A stretch of DNA of 64,000 nucleotides from Methanobrevibacter smithii ATCC 35061 (lineage in GTDB: Archaea; Methanobacteriota; Methanobacteria; Methanobacteriales; Methanobacteriaceae), in assembly GCF_000016525.1 (NCBI RefSeq), contig NC_009515.1, forward strand, positions 770,501 through 834,500, written 5' to 3'. Shown in pieces: positions 37,101-47,875 of the stretch (the stretch's first letter is position 1; each line of letters begins with the position of its first letter). Both the position numbers and the translations under genes were made by a program. The notes beneath the pieces are model-generated. The model worked only from the letters and a program-made list of their open reading frames with translations, was not told the DNA's origin and did no database searches.

Positions 37101-38123
37101 TTAATTTAAAAATTTGTTCATCATCACTGCAGTACCAACTGCCGGTGCAACAACACATTCTTCATCAGTTAAAATGGTATCCATAGATTTAACTTCAAGA
37201 CCTAAGAATTCTGCAGCTTTTTTATCTAAAATATCTTTTCCAAGACCAGTAGTTACAATTAAATCCAAATTTTGAGTTTCAGATACCTGTTTTAAAGCAT
37301 CTGCAATTTGTTCAACCTGCTTTTGATGAGTGAATTTAGCTAATTCAACAACATCATCTTCACTTAATGAATCCAAATCAGCACACAATACTCTTGCTAT
37401 TCTTTTCATACAACTTTTTTTAGACTTGTTTTCACCATCAAAAGTATCGCAAACATAATCATCTAAAGTTATTAAATCCAAAACAGTATAAACATCTGCA
37501 GTTTGTGCAAATAACTCGGAAGCTACCCTGTATTCTTTTCCATGTAACTGAACCTTATCCAAGAAGCTGGCCAAATTGGTTCTTAATGTTCCTGTATATA
37601 CCAGTTCGCCGGTAGCCAGTCTTTCAAAATCTGATCTTCCAATTGCACATTCTTTTCCGTCTTTAATTGGAATAATATCAGTTGTTGTACTTCCAGTATC
37701 TATGAAAATACAATTATCACTTATTAATGTAGCTATTTGGGCAGTAGCTATCCAGTTAGCAGCTGCTGCCTTTAAAGGAGTTTTTTCAATTTCTTCTTTT
37801 GATAACATCCCATCAATTCCAACATAAGCTGTCGGACACTCAAAAGTTTCCTCACATTTTTTAACAACATCTAAAACTCCGTCTTTTTTTGTATCATATG
37901 CATCCACCAATTCTGCAGTCATAGATATTCCTACAGCATCAATTTCATCAATCGGACAAATATTTTCAATCAATTCAGTTAAAACTTTAGGTAATGCTTC
38001 ATTATTGCTCCACATCGGAAGATAAGCAAAATCCACTTCAATATTTTTTACTTCATTATTTTCAAAATCAACAACTGCCAAGTCAGTGTTTGCACCGCCA
38101 ATATCAAAACCTGCTACTTTCAT
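37101..38123 (-). CDS. mfnF: MfnF, aminomethylfuran-phenol condensing enzyme of methanofuran synthesis
   Basis: A 340-residue ASKHA-fold protein matching MfnF of Methanocaldococcus, which joins glutamyl-tyramine to the aminomethylfuran diphosphate to build the methanofuran core. The phosphate-binding motifs are GFDIGGANTDLAVVD at residues 5-19 and IFIDTGSTTTDIIPIKDG near residue 138. The family is often annotated as hydantoinase/oxoprolinase-like or as a C1-transfer pathway protein. It starts two bases after the mfnD stop, which makes the assignment of both genes stronger. Confidence 0.87.
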   Translation of the reverse strand: MKVAGFDIGGANTDLAVVDFENNEVKNIEVDFAYLPMWSNNEALPKVLTELIENICPIDEIDAVGISMTAELVDAYDTKKDGVLDVVKKCEETFECPTAYVGIDGMLSKEEIEKTPLKAAAANWIATAQIATLISDNCIFIDTGSTTTDIIPIKDGKECAIGRSDFERLATGELVYTGTLRTNLASFLDKVQLHGKEYRVASELFAQTADVYTVLDLITLDDYVCDTFDGENKSKKSCMKRIARVLCADLDSLSEDDVVELAKFTHQKQVEQIADALKQVSETQNLDLIVTTGLGKDILDKKAAEFLGLEVKSMDTILTDEECVVAPAVGTAVMMNKFLN

Positions 38124-38125
38124 TC

Positions 38126-39223
38126 TTAAATACTCCTAATTACTAAATTATCCCCTGATTTTTTAAATTCAATTTTTCCATTTAAATCTATTTTTTCATT
38201 TAAATCTTTAATATCTACATTTTTATCAATCAAATCAATGATAGATGAACCAATATTAATATTGGCTATTTTTTTAAGACCTGCGTAAGGAGTGGTGAAT
38301 CTGGAATTAATTTCAAGGACATAAACATCCTCAATGTCTTTTTCATCATTGCTGATTACCAAATCCACACCAACAAATCCTTTTAAGCCATCAATTGATT
38401 CAACTGCTTTAATGGCTGTTTTAAAAGCCAAATCTTTAAATTTGCTTTCAAATGGGATTTGTCCCCCTAAATAAGTTCCCTTATCACCAGTTAAATCTAT
38501 AATCTGTTTATTTAAACTTATTGGAATAGCTGTACTGCCGTCACAAAGCAAACTAACACTAATATCTGTTCCTTCGATAAATTCCTGAACTATTACTCTG
38601 GAACCTGGAAGAAATATTTTTTCCAAACTATAATCCAAATCATCAATGCCATTTATTATTTTAATATTTTCACAATCCACACCAACAAGAGGTTTGATTA
38701 TAAGTTTTAAATCATCCAATGGTTTTTCAGCATGCCATTTTTTATAAAGGTTTTCCAATGCTCTTTTCCAATATCCCACTTTGTCTATTTTTAATTTAAA
38801 AGTTCTAGGCTGTGGAACAATATTGTATAACAATTCATAAGAAACAAATTTGTCAGAGGAATTGTAACATGCTTCAGAAGAGGAATTATAAATTTTTACA
38901 TTATTCTCTTCTAAAATTTTTGTAATATTGTATAGGCTATTATTATTTTCTGCAGCTATGAAAATAGCTTTTTTAAAACTAGCTGCATTTTTTTCAAGCC
39001 AGGAAATTATATCTTCATTAATAAATATTGGTGTAACATTATCATAATCCTCTATAATCTCCTTGTAAGATTCATTAAGAACAACTGTTACATTATAATC
39101 TTTTAAATCATCTAAAAGTGAAAATATTAAAGCTTCTGCTTCTGAAATAATACATTTATCTTTTTCACCGGAAGCTGTAAAATATTCGAACAGTAAAATT
39201 GAATCATCATTGATAGACATCAT
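38126..39223 (-). CDS. mfnD: MfnD, tyramine-glutamate ligase (ATP-grasp)
   Basis: A 365-residue ATP-grasp ligase that adds gamma-glutamate to tyramine in methanofuran synthesis. ATP-grasp features are visible as [16 protein letters not shown] near residue 175, [20 protein letters not shown] near residue 217 and [16 protein letters not shown] near residue 300, the last with the metal ligands Glu and Asn. It overlaps the end of the wecB gene by 17 bases (translational coupling) and is followed two bases later by mfnF. Two adjacent ATG codons (39223, 39220) leave the exact start open. Confidence 0.85.
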   Translation of the reverse strand: MMSINDDSILLFEYFTASGEKDKCIISEAEALIFSLLDDLKDYNVTVVLNESYKEIIEDYDNVTPIFINEDIISWLEKNAASFKKAIFIAAENNNSLYNITKILEENNVKIYNSSSEACYNSSDKFVSYELLYNIVPQPRTFKLKIDKVGYWKRALENLYKKWHAEKPLDDLKLIIKPLVGVDCENIKIINGIDDLDYSLEKIFLPGSRVIVQEFIEGTDISVSLLCDGSTAIPISLNKQIIDLTGDKGTYLGGQIPFESKFKDLAFKTAIKAVESIDGLKGFVGVDLVISNDEKDIEDVYVLEINSRFTTPYAGLKKIANINIGSSIIDLIDKNVDIKDLNEKIDLNGKIEFKKSGDNLVIRSI

Positions 39224-40529
39224 AAGTAATCATCATACCTTTTAAATTTAAATTATTCAATGGGAAAATCATTTTTTCACCATCAAAAACCATATGCACT
39301 AATGCATTTTCATTTTCTTCAAATTCCTTAACAGAAACATCTTCATTAATTTTTATCATTTTACGGTCAAATGATGACATTATATTTTCAGGGGCTTTAA
39401 TATCCAATAAACCATTATTATATGCTTCTTCGATTGCATCAATAGTTTTAATAGCTGCATCCCCTTTTCCATAAGGATTTTTAGCATTTTTCATTTTATT
39501 TGCAAATTCTTCATCATTGAGAATCTTTTCAGCGTTTTCTAAAATATTATTTTTATTAGCTCCCACCAAAATATTTCCCCCTGCACTGACTGTTTCAGGC
39601 CTTTCAGTATTATACCTTAAAGTTAAAACAGGAACATCCAAAGTAATTGCTTCTTCCTGAAGACCTCCGGAATCTGTTAAAATTAAAGTAGAATGTGAAG
39701 TTAAAATTAAAAAGTCCAAATATCCCAACGGTTTAATAATATGGACATTGTCCAATTCATTTAATTCATCAAATAAATTAAAGTTCTCCAAAGTCTTTTT
39801 AGTTCTTGGATGAATCGGAAAAATAATATTCATGTCTTTAAGTTCTTTTAAAGAAGAAATAATATTTATTAACCTTTCCTTATCATCAACATTTTCTGCC
39901 CTATGCATAGTCAAAGTTAAAATATTATCCATATTTTCAATGTCCAAGTTAGCCAAAGACTCTTCCTGAATTCCCGCTTTGTTTGCTATTTCCAAATGCC
40001 TGAAACAGGCATCAACTACAGTATTTCCTGTAATAAATAGTTTTTTTCTTGAAATTCCTTCAGCTAAAAGATTAATTGCAGATTCTTCAGTCGGAATAAA
40101 ATACATTAAAGAACAGGCATCTGCAGCCATCCTATTTAATTCTTCAGGCATCGTAATATCAAATGATCTGAGTCCCGCTTCAACATGTCCAACAGCAATA
40201 TGTAATTTAGAAGCCACCAGTGCTCCTGCAAGAACTGCATTTGTATCTCCCTGAACAAGAACTATATCCGGTTTTTCATCAAGCAAAACTTCTTCGATAC
40301 CCTGCATCATCAAACCAGTTTGTTTTCCATGGGAACCAGAACCAACGTGAATATTATAATCTGGAGATTTGATTTCCAAGTCTTTAAAGAAATTATCCGA
40401 CATTTCTTTATCATAATGTTGGCCAGTATGAATAAGACAGGAAGTTATACCTCGCTTTTCAATTTCATCAATAATTGGAGCCATTTTAATAATTTCCGGC
40501 CTAGTTCCAAGTATAATAGCTATTTTCAT
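39207..40529 (-). CDS. wecB: UDP-N-acetylglucosamine 2-epimerase with C-terminal extension
   Basis: A 440-residue WecB-type enzyme that interconverts UDP-GlcNAc and UDP-ManNAc for surface glycans. Family motifs: [12 protein letters not shown] at residues 8-19, [49 protein letters not shown] and [11 protein letters not shown]. The usual domain ends near residue 370; the last ~65 residues (from [12 protein letters not shown]) are extra and of unknown role. It heads an apparent operon with mfnD and mfnF, an unexpected mix of glycan and methanofuran genes. Confidence 0.9.
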   Translation of the reverse strand: MKIAIILGTRPEIIKMAPIIDEIEKRGITSCLIHTGQHYDKEMSDNFFKDLEIKSPDYNIHVGSGSHGKQTGLMMQGIEEVLLDEKPDIVLVQGDTNAVLAGALVASKLHIAVGHVEAGLRSFDITMPEELNRMAADACSLMYFIPTEESAINLLAEGISRKKLFITGNTVVDACFRHLEIANKAGIQEESLANLDIENMDNILTLTMHRAENVDDKERLINIISSLKELKDMNIIFPIHPRTKKTLENFNLFDELNELDNVHIIKPLGYLDFLILTSHSTLILTDSGGLQEEAITLDVPVLTLRYNTERPETVSAGGNILVGANKNNILENAEKILNDEEFANKMKNAKNPYGKGDAAIKTIDAIEEAYNNGLLDIKAPENIMSSFDRKMIKINEDVSVKEFEENENALVHMVFDGEKMIFPLNNLNLKGMMITYDVYQ

Positions 40530-40624
40530 TTTATCGACCTATATAAAATTAGTTAATCATGAATAATAAATGTTGGTTATTTAAATAGTATAAACTTCTA
40601 CTAATACACATTGGGGTGATTATT

Positions 40625-40873
40625 ATGACCGACCTTGATAAAGAAATTGAAGAAAAAATATACGATATATTAAAAAAATATCACAAAGACGAAGACTACA
40701 ATTTAAATTATCTTATTACAGATGATATTGTAACCTTCTTTTTAAGTATAAATGAAGGTAATTTAGTTACCATGGAAGATTTATACAAAATTTCAGGGAT
40801 TTTGAATGCTAAAATCAAAGACATGGTTCTTGTAAATCAAGAATACAGATTTTCATTTGAAATGGAAAAATAG
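40625..40873 (+). CDS. Small acidic hypothetical protein
   Basis: An 82-residue soluble protein of no family I recognise. It is acidic, with predicted helix at residues 5-22 (EIEEKIYDILKKYHKDED), strands around YLITDDIVTFFLSI and MVLVNQEYRFSFEME and a helix between. The ATG at 40625 follows GGGGTGAT; an in-frame GTG at 40616 lies inside that box and is rejected. It stands alone, divergent from wecB, and ends in a strong hairpin terminator, so it is a real transcription unit. Confidence 0.7.
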   Translation: MTDLDKEIEEKIYDILKKYHKDEDYNLNYLITDDIVTFFLSINEGNLVTMEDLYKISGILNAKIKDMVLVNQEYRFSFEMEK

Positions 40874-40911
40874 AATTTGGGACATCTTATTTCCCGAATT
40901 CTTCTTTTTTA
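40873..40911 (+). terminator. Hairpin terminator of the small hypothetical gene
   Basis: GAATTTGGGA (40873-40882) pairs with TCCCGAATTC (40892-40901) over nine bases, with one T-G pair, and is followed by TTCTTTTTT. The stem starts on the last base of the stop codon. Confidence 0.8.
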
Positions 40912-40979
40912 TCAAAACTTATTTTTAATGCAGAATTTTTTCATAATAAACTCAAGTAACAATAAAAATTACCTGTTTT

Positions 40980-41852
40980 TTAGTTTATCCGTTCCAGATC
41001 TTCCAAACTTTTTATCATGGATTCCCTTATAGCATATTTTCTTTGCAAATCGCCTAGTGAATCAACTAAATTTCTTTTAAAGCGTTCACAGGCATAATCA
41101 TCATAAACAAATTTAACCCCATCATATTTAATATCCATTAAAATCAGATAATCCGGATCCAAAACTTTAATATTGGCTCTAGGGTCATTCTCTGCAGGAT
41201 TTAATAATTCTTCAACTTTTTCCAAAGATAACTTCCCAATAGCTACATCAACAAAAACACGCATCATTTTACGAACCATGTTCCATAAGAAGCTTTCCCC
41301 ATAAATATCTACAAAAACAGGTGAAAGTGTGTCATGCAAATTTGGAAATTCCTTTTTATGATAATCATTGAGATTTGCTTTGGTGATTTTAATATCATCA
41401 ATTGTTCTGGTTGTTGTTTTTTGGAATCGTTTAGTAAAATTAGTAAAATTATGAGTTCCTTTAAAAATTTCAGCTACTTCATTCAGTTTATACAAATCCA
41501 AATCAGACCTGAATAAAACATAACGATACTGTCTCATTTCAGCATACCTCGGTTTAAAACCAAATCTTACCGGAGCTTTAGCCAGTATCTGAATATCATC
41601 AGGCAAACTGTTATTGATTTCATTAACTCTAACTTCTTTTTCAGACTGGAAACTGATTACATTACCTAAACTATGAACTCCTGCATCAGTTCTGCCGGCT
41701 ATTCTAAATCTGGACTTTTTTAAATCATCAATATAACCTAGTTTACGTAAATGGTAAATCAGCTCTTCTTCAACAGTTCTTAAATCAGGTTGTCTTTGAA
41801 AACCATGAAAATTAGTTCCGATATAGCCAATTTTTAAAGCTGTCCTCTTCAT
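40980..41852 (-). CDS. truA: tRNA pseudouridine synthase A
   Basis: A 290-residue TruA that makes pseudouridine at positions 38-40 of tRNA anticodon arms. The catalytic Asp is in RIAGRTDAGVHSLGNVI near residue 51, and LWNMVRKMMRVFVDVA near residue 204 is the second conserved block. The start MKRTALKIGYIGTNFHGFQRQ is typical. The gene is convergent with the small hypothetical gene. Confidence 0.93.
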   Translation of the reverse strand: MKRTALKIGYIGTNFHGFQRQPDLRTVEEELIYHLRKLGYIDDLKKSRFRIAGRTDAGVHSLGNVISFQSEKEVRVNEINNSLPDDIQILAKAPVRFGFKPRYAEMRQYRYVLFRSDLDLYKLNEVAEIFKGTHNFTNFTKRFQKTTTRTIDDIKITKANLNDYHKKEFPNLHDTLSPVFVDIYGESFLWNMVRKMMRVFVDVAIGKLSLEKVEELLNPAENDPRANIKVLDPDYLILMDIKYDGVKFVYDDYACERFKRNLVDSLGDLQRKYAIRESMIKSLEDLERIN

Positions 41853-41915
41853 AATAATATATTATTATAAATATTAATTAAAATAAATTTTGCAAAAATA
41901 AAAAAAAGTAAAAGG

Positions 41916-44183
41916 TTATTCAACACCTTTTAATGATTCAACCATATTTAATTTTCTAATTTTTCCTGAAAACATTAAGTTAACCACTATGGATAATGAA
42001 AATGTTATTATAAAACTTAACATTAAGTTTCCAGGACTTAAGGTTATAGGAAATTGGAATGAAGGTCCTGCAGAATCCGTCATTGATTTCATTAAGAGAT
42101 AACCGAATGGAATTCCCAAAACAAAACCCATTGAAGTAAACCATAAATTTTGCGTCAATAATAACTTTCTCAAATTATTTGTTTCAAATCCTATAACTTT
42201 TAAGGTAGCTATTTCCCGCTCAATTTCTGTAAATGACAACAATCCCAAATTATAAAGGACAATAACAGCCAATAATGCTGCAAAGAATATTAAAATAGAT
42301 ACCATTGAAAGCATTGATTCAGATATCTCATTCCAATTTGAAACAGCTGTATCTAAAGTATTTACTGCTTTGATTCCATTATAATCTGAAGTTACATTCT
42401 GAGATGTAACAATACTTGTTGGAGTATAATTCAATCCCAAATCTTCAAAATAATCAGGAGTCATTATTAATCCCTGAGATATAGGGTCTGCATGAATAGA
42501 GCTTACTTTGGTAGATACCCATTTGTCATTTCCTACAATATGCCATTTGATTGTGTCTCCTTTTTCAACACCCAAATTATCAGCCATCTTCATGGAAATG
42601 GAAACACCGTCATCAGGAATTTCTGTCGGATTTCTATGTTTATCTGTTGGAGTTACCAAACTGCTTTTATTTAAAACCAGCAGCGAACCTGAATCCCTAT
42701 GGTCATTAACATCAAATTCTATTCTGCCTTCCATTAATTGAGTACCTTTAACCTCATCAGTTATGCTGTTGATTTGACTAATTGATGCATCATTATCAAC
42801 AATTAATTTAGAGGAATAATGATTAATGTCTTCATATTCCCAGTCACGCAAGTCATTCATTCCGTCATACATTCCAAATGCTGAAACAAGCAGTGCAGTA
42901 CATCCTGCAACACCTACAATTGTCATTAGTGACCTTGTTCTATTTCTTTTTGCATCCCTATAATTCCAGCGTGCATTAAAGCTGAATTTTTTCCATATCT
43001 TTGACTTTTCCAGCAATCCTGAAACTGCAACTTTAGGAGATTTTGGCCTGATTGAATTTGCAGGATTTTCTTTAGAAATACTTCTTGTTGCCCAGTAAGA
43101 AGCTATTAATGATACACCAACCATTAATGCTGCAACTATGACAAAACTAATACTGTATCCAACACTCCATCCAGGTAATGTATAAACAGCCTGCATTGAT
43201 TCTAAAAACAATTTTGGAATAGTCAATGGCCCCAATATTAATCCCAAAATACTTCCTGCCAAAACTAGCCAGAAACCGTACGAAATATAGTGGAGCATTA
43301 TAGTTCTGTCTTTAAAACCTACCGCTTTTAAAACACCAATCTGAGTTCTCTGATGATTAATTATCCTTGCCATTGTAGTTAACAGAGTTAAAACAGCAAT
43401 CAATATGAAAACAACCGGGAAAATATCACCCATCATTTTATGCTGATCCAGTTCCTCATTAAATTGAGAAACACTTTGATGATCTGCCTGTTTTACAAAT
43501 GAACTGTAATTTCCACCAATAACTGAATCCAAATCAGCTACATAATCATTCGGATTTCCATTAAAATCAACAAGCAATACATTATACTGTATTTGTGCTG
43601 GAAATGCCTTATAAGACAGGTAAGCATAACCTGTTTTATTGAAATCTGTAATAATTGAAGTATCTGAAGGAGTATAAACATTTTCAGGAGAATAACCAAG
43701 ACCTTTAATTTCTTTATTAATGGTTAATCCATTAACTGAAAATGAAATGTTATCCCCAACATTTAAATGTTTAGCATCGGCAAAACGTTTATCTAACCAC
43801 ACACCATCTTCATCATCAATATCAACATCTTTTCCTTCAACAAGATAAAATTTAGAAATATCATTATTTTCTACAAAGTGCAGCGTCACATCAGGGTCAT
43901 TATCAAAATCACCTACCGAATTAATAACCAGCTGTCTTTCACTGGCTGTAGTTGCACTTAGATTATCAACTTTATCTACAGTAGAATTATCCAGATGACT
44001 GCTATAAATCCATCCATCCGCTAAATTTGTAGCATCATAATAATCATTTACACTTTGCTCAAAACCAGTGTATTCCCCACCGATTCCTGCAAATACAAAT
44101 ACTCCTAAAAAAGCCATTAAAAAGATTGAAAGAAATTGAGATTTATGATTTTTAATATCCCTAATCATCTTTTTAGACAACAT
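41916..44183 (-). CDS. ABC transporter permease (FtsX/MacB type)
   Basis: A 755-residue membrane protein with two FtsX-type permease units. Hydrophobic segments are visible near residues 15-36, 253-273, 303-325, 346-370, 420-440, 640-662, 690-712 and 722-745; between the first and second, and between the fifth and sixth, lie large soluble regions (about 200 residues each) that should face outward. The repeated TIVGVAGCTALLVSAFG-type segments mark the two units. It follows the ATPase gene by four bases. Family members export lipids, peptides or antimicrobials, or work as mechanotransmitters; the cargo here is not shown. Confidence 0.88.
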   Translation of the reverse strand: MLSKKMIRDIKNHKSQFLSIFLMAFLGVFVFAGIGGEYTGFEQSVNDYYDATNLADGWIYSSHLDNSTVDKVDNLSATTASERQLVINSVGDFDNDPDVTLHFVENNDISKFYLVEGKDVDIDDEDGVWLDKRFADAKHLNVGDNISFSVNGLTINKEIKGLGYSPENVYTPSDTSIITDFNKTGYAYLSYKAFPAQIQYNVLLVDFNGNPNDYVADLDSVIGGNYSSFVKQADHQSVSQFNEELDQHKMMGDIFPVVFILIAVLTLLTTMARIINHQRTQIGVLKAVGFKDRTIMLHYISYGFWLVLAGSILGLILGPLTIPKLFLESMQAVYTLPGWSVGYSISFVIVAALMVGVSLIASYWATRSISKENPANSIRPKSPKVAVSGLLEKSKIWKKFSFNARWNYRDAKRNRTRSLMTIVGVAGCTALLVSAFGMYDGMNDLRDWEYEDINHYSSKLIVDNDASISQINSITDEVKGTQLMEGRIEFDVNDHRDSGSLLVLNKSSLVTPTDKHRNPTEIPDDGVSISMKMADNLGVEKGDTIKWHIVGNDKWVSTKVSSIHADPISQGLIMTPDYFEDLGLNYTPTSIVTSQNVTSDYNGIKAVNTLDTAVSNWNEISESMLSMVSILIFFAALLAVIVLYNLGLLSFTEIEREIATLKVIGFETNNLRKLLLTQNLWFTSMGFVLGIPFGYLLMKSMTDSAGPSFQFPITLSPGNLMLSFIITFSLSIVVNLMFSGKIRKLNMVESLKGVE

Positions 44184-44187
44184 AAAA

Positions 44188-44892
44188 TCACCATTCCAAA
44201 TCAGTTACTTTTTTAGGGTTTTCATTAATTGTTATGCTTTCAATTTTACCATTTTTAATTCTTATAACCTTGTCTGCAGCTTCAGCAAGAATTGCATTAT
44301 GTGTAACAATAACTACAGTGGAATTGTTGTTAACACTCATATTCTGAAGTAAATTCAAAATTGAAACACCTGTTTTAGAATCCAGTGCTCCAGTAGGTTC
44401 ATCACATAAAAGCATAGACGGTTTTTTAGCAACAGCCCTAGCTATTGAAACTCTTTGTTGTTCTCCACCTGACAACTGTGAAGGAAACTGATTAGCATGC
44501 CTGTCCAATCCAACAGATGCCAGAACTTTCATTCCATCAATATCAACATCTACAATATCCTTCATAAGTTCAACATTTTCAAGAGCAGTCAAATTGGGAA
44601 TTAAGTTATAAAATTGAAATATGAAACCAACGTTTTTAGCTCGGTACTTAGTCAGCTGATTGTCATTGAAGCTTTCAATATTGTTTCCATCTACAATAAT
44701 TTTACCACTGGTGACAGTGTCTAAACCTCCTAAAAGGTTTAAAAGAGTTGATTTTCCAGCTCCCGAAGGACCTAAAATAACAACAAATTCACCTTCTTCA
44801 ATAGTAAAATCGATATGATCAATAGCTGTTAAAATATGCTCTCCGGATTTATACTCCTTGACCACATTTTCAAATTTTACAATATCACTCAT
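44188..44892 (-). CDS. ABC transporter ATP-binding protein (LolD/MacB type)
   Basis: A 234-residue ABC ATPase that drives the neighbouring permease. Walker A is GPSGAGKST at about residues 41-49, the Q-loop is in [13 protein letters not shown], the signature is [16 protein letters not shown] near residue 139, Walker B is [13 protein letters not shown] and the switch His is in VIVTHN. It is the first gene of the pair. Upstream are tandem AT-rich repeats (44919-44946) and an imperfect palindrome (44949-44966) that may form the promoter and a regulatory site. Confidence 0.93.
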   Translation of the reverse strand: MSDIVKFENVVKEYKSGEHILTAIDHIDFTIEEGEFVVILGPSGAGKSTLLNLLGGLDTVTSGKIIVDGNNIESFNDNQLTKYRAKNVGFIFQFYNLIPNLTALENVELMKDIVDVDIDGMKVLASVGLDRHANQFPSQLSGGEQQRVSIARAVAKKPSMLLCDEPTGALDSKTGVSILNLLQNMSVNNNSTVVIVTHNAILAEAADKVIRIKNGKIESITINENPKKVTDLEW

Positions 44893-45085
44893 ATTAAATC
44901 ACTTAATAAGATATTAATTAAAATATTATATAAAAATATTATATAAATATTTAGTCATACCTAAATTTATTATTGGCAATATCATATATATTTTTTCCAA
45001 AAAAGATTTGCATTTAACAGTAACTATTAAACCATATTAATTATAAAAATATTATAAACCAAAAAATTTAGTAATGGAGTTATAA
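44893..45085. other. Divergent promoter region of the ABC exporter and hisA
   Basis: This AT-rich stretch holds two tandem copies of a 14-base unit close to AAAATATTATATA (44919-44946) and the imperfect inverted repeat ATTTAG-tcatac-CTAAAT at 44949-44966. The repeats probably include the TATA box of the ABC operon. No gene is visible. Confidence 0.5.
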
Positions 45086-45823
45086 ATGTCATTTAAAAAA
45101 GATGAAATGTTAATAATGCCTGCAGTTGATATTAAAAATGGCAAATGTGTACAGCTAGTCCAGGGACAACCCGGAAGTGAAATGATAGCTATTGAAAACC
45201 CTGAAAATGTTGCAAAACACTGGGAAGATTTGGGAGCTGAAAATTTACATATTATTGATTTGGACGGCACGATTGACGGAAAAACCAGCCTCGATGTAAT
45301 TAAAAAAATATTAAAGGAAGTTAGTGTACCTATACAATTAGGCGGAGGCATAAGAAGCATTGATTATGCCAAAAGACTTCTCGATTTAGACATAGAAAGA
45401 TTAATTATCGGAACTATGGGCATTGAACATCCTGAAACCATAACCAAACTGTCTGATGAATACGGATCAGAACGAATAATGATTTCACTTGACAGTAAAG
45501 ACAACCGGGTTGTAATTAAAGGATGGCAGGAAAAGATTGATAAAAGTCCGGCAGAACTTTCAAATGAATTTAAAGAACATGGAGCTGGAAGTATTCTTTT
45601 TACCAATGTTGATGTTGAAGGTTTATTAGGAGGATTTTATACTGAGCCGGTTATTGAGCTTAAAAACTCTGTTGACTTGCCGATTGTTTATTCAGGAGGA
45701 ATAACCAGTATTTCCGATGTTAAACAATTAAATGAAAGTGGTGTTGAAGGTATCGTAATTGGTTCTGCACTTTACAAAGATAAAATCGATTTAAAAGAAG
45801 CTTTAAAATACCAAAACAGGTAG
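45086..45823 (+). CDS. hisA: ProFAR isomerase
   Basis: A 245-residue HisA TIM barrel, which isomerises ProFAR in histidine synthesis. The first catalytic Asp is in [17 protein letters not shown] near residue 14, and the phosphate-binding [10 protein letters not shown] and [11 protein letters not shown] are in the usual places. GGAG precedes the ATG. Seven bases separate it from ribL and it is followed by argC, so it leads a mixed biosynthetic operon of histidine, flavin and arginine genes. Confidence 0.93.
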   Translation: MSFKKDEMLIMPAVDIKNGKCVQLVQGQPGSEMIAIENPENVAKHWEDLGAENLHIIDLDGTIDGKTSLDVIKKILKEVSVPIQLGGGIRSIDYAKRLLDLDIERLIIGTMGIEHPETITKLSDEYGSERIMISLDSKDNRVVIKGWQEKIDKSPAELSNEFKEHGAGSILFTNVDVEGLLGGFYTEPVIELKNSVDLPIVYSGGITSISDVKQLNESGVEGIVIGSALYKDKIDLKEALKYQNR

Positions 45824-45830
45824 TGAAATT

Positions 45831-46292
45831 ATGAAAAAAGTAATGGCAACAGGTACATTCGATTTATTGCATCCGGGACATGGAATTTACCTTAACGAAG
45901 CTAAAAAACTTGGAGGCGAAGACGCTAAACTTTATGTAGTAATTGCTCGTGATTCAACTGTTGAAAAAAGAAAAAGATACCCCATAGTTGGAGAACAACA
46001 ACGTTTAGAGTTAATAAAGATGATAAAAGGAGTGGATGAAGCTTATCTTGGTAATGAAAATGGAGACTTCCTTAAAATTGTAGAAGAAATTAATCCTGAC
46101 ATAATAGCTATTGGTGCTGATCAAAGACATGACATTACTAAATTACAAAAAGCTATTAACAAAAGAGGATTAAAAGCTAAAGTGGAACGTGTGAAAGCAT
46201 ACCACAATGCAGAATTAGACAGCAGCTGTAAAATTATTAAAAAAATAAAAAAAATGGATTTCAAAGGAAAAATAAACGATAATTGTGATTAG
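45831..46292 (+). CDS. ribL: FAD synthase, archaeal RibL type
   Basis: A 153-residue nucleotidyltransferase that adenylylates FMN to FAD in archaea. The HxGH motif is in [14 protein letters not shown] at residues 7-20; [18 protein letters not shown] and [11 protein letters not shown] are family features. It is smaller than bacterial RibF and matches the archaeal enzyme. Cysteine residues near the C-terminus (SSCK) are typical of the redox-sensitive archaeal form. It sits between hisA and argC in the same direction. Confidence 0.87.
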   Translation: MKKVMATGTFDLLHPGHGIYLNEAKKLGGEDAKLYVVIARDSTVEKRKRYPIVGEQQRLELIKMIKGVDEAYLGNENGDFLKIVEEINPDIIAIGADQRHDITKLQKAINKRGLKAKVERVKAYHNAELDSSCKIIKKIKKMDFKGKINDNCD

Positions 46293-46306
46293 TGAGGTAA
46301 ATAAAT

Positions 46307-47326
46307 ATGTATAATGTAGCAATAGTAGGAGCAAGCGGATATACTGGTGGAGAACTTCTCAGAATGTTATTAAATCATAGCGAAGTAGAAGTAAATAACA
46401 TTACTTCAAGAAAATATGACGGAACACCTGCACATAAAATACACCCGCACATAAGAGATTCCGGATTAGTTTTCAAAAATAAACAGCCAAGTGAATTGGA
46501 TGCAGATATAATATTTACAGCCACCCCTCACGGAGCATCAATGAAAATAGTTCCGGACTTGCTTGAAACCGGAACTAAAGTTATTGACTTAAGCGGAGAT
46601 TACAGATACCGTGACACCAAAGTTTATGAAAAATGGTACGGATTGGAACATACCAGTGACATTAAAGGTGTTTATGGTCTTCCGGAAATTTACAGAGATG
46701 AAATTAAAAAAGCTGATTTGGTAGGAAATCCTGGATGTTTCCCAACAGGAGCAATATTATCCTCTTACCCTTTAGTAGATAATGATTTGGTTGACAGAAT
46801 AGTCATTGATTCAAAAACAGGAGTTAGCGGAGCAGGAGTAAATCCTTCAAGTACCACACATTACCCAAATATTGCAGATAATGTCAATCCCTACAAAATT
46901 TCTTCACACAGACATGTTTCTGAAATTCAGCAGGAATTACATGGGTTTGAAGATGTTAAAGTTTCATTTACCCCACATTTAGTTCCAGTTATTCGAGGAA
47001 TCCAAACAACAAGCCATAGCTTCTTAAGAGAAGAGCATTCAGACATTACTCCTGATGAATTAAGAAAATTCTATGAAAAAACATACGGTAAAGAATACTT
47101 CATTAAATTAATGGATGATGGAGAAATTCCTCATTTAAGTTCTGTTAGAGGATCCAATTTTGTTCATATTGGAGGATTTGAAATTGATGATACCGGAAGA
47201 ATTGTAATGCTGTCCTGTATCGATAATCTTGTTAGAGGTGCATCAGGTCAAGCTATACAAAATATGAACATAATGCTTGGATTAGATGAAACAACAGGAT
47301 TAAACCATTTTGGACTTAATCCATAA
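46307..47326 (+). CDS. argC: N-acetyl-gamma-glutamyl-phosphate reductase
   Basis: A 339-residue ArgC, which reduces N-acetylglutamyl phosphate in arginine synthesis. The nucleotide-binding [13 protein letters not shown] is at residues 8-20 and the catalytic Cys144 is in [18 protein letters not shown]-type and [12 protein letters not shown] segments fit the family. GAGGT stands ahead of the ATG. It is 14 bases downstream of ribL. Confidence 0.95.
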   Translation: MYNVAIVGASGYTGGELLRMLLNHSEVEVNNITSRKYDGTPAHKIHPHIRDSGLVFKNKQPSELDADIIFTATPHGASMKIVPDLLETGTKVIDLSGDYRYRDTKVYEKWYGLEHTSDIKGVYGLPEIYRDEIKKADLVGNPGCFPTGAILSSYPLVDNDLVDRIVIDSKTGVSGAGVNPSSTTHYPNIADNVNPYKISSHRHVSEIQQELHGFEDVKVSFTPHLVPVIRGIQTTSHSFLREEHSDITPDELRKFYEKTYGKEYFIKLMDDGEIPHLSSVRGSNFVHIGGFEIDDTGRIVMLSCIDNLVRGASGQAIQNMNIMLGLDETTGLNHFGLNP

Positions 47327-47377
47327 AATATATAACACCCTAAAACAAACAAATAAAATCAAAGAGAGGGAGATAAT

Positions 47378-47872
47378 ATGAAAACTTTAATAATTTATTA
47401 TTCCCAACACGGAAGTACAGAAGTTGTAGCTAGAACACTTGCAAAAGAGTTAAAAACTGATATACTCGAGGTTACTGATTTAAAAAATAGAAGTGGATTT
47501 AAAAATAAACTAACTTCCTGTATTGACTCAATTAAAGAAACAAAAACTGAAATAGCTCCTTCTGAAGTGGATTTAACAGAATATAATTCAATCTACATAG
47601 GAACTCCAACTTGGGCAGGAAAACCAACACCTGCAATTATAACATTAATTGACAGATGCAATTTAAGAGGAAAAGACCTATACCTCTTTGCAACAATGAC
47701 CGGCAGAGGGGGGCAGGCTACAGTAGACAGAATGGCTGAAAAAGTAAAAGCACGCGGAGCCAGAGTTATTGAAACATTTACATTAAACACAAAGGATAAA
47801 GATATTGAAACTTTAATCAATGATACTGAAGTAATTATTGACATATTAGACTTAAAAATGTACAGTGGGTAA
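47378..47872 (+). CDS. Flavodoxin-like protein
   Basis: A 164-residue flavodoxin-fold protein that should bind FMN. The phosphate loop is YYSQHGSTEVVARTLAKEL at residues 6-24, and IGTPTWAGKPTPAI near residue 71 and FATMTGRGGQ near residue 105 contact the isoalloxazine ring. Such proteins act as low-potential electron carriers or as quinone-reductase-like enzymes. GGGAG precedes the ATG; pyrI follows four bases after the stop. Confidence 0.85.
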   Translation: MKTLIIYYSQHGSTEVVARTLAKELKTDILEVTDLKNRSGFKNKLTSCIDSIKETKTEIAPSEVDLTEYNSIYIGTPTWAGKPTPAIITLIDRCNLRGKDLYLFATMTGRGGQATVDRMAEKVKARGARVIETFTLNTKDKDIETLINDTEVIIDILDLKMYSG

Positions 47873-47875
47873 ATT

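Noticed and set aside
44919-44946. Tandem AT repeats as a possible replication origin element
   Set aside because: Only two copies, no Cdc6/Orc1 gene nearby and no origin-like box; promoter repeats of the ABC operon are the better reading.
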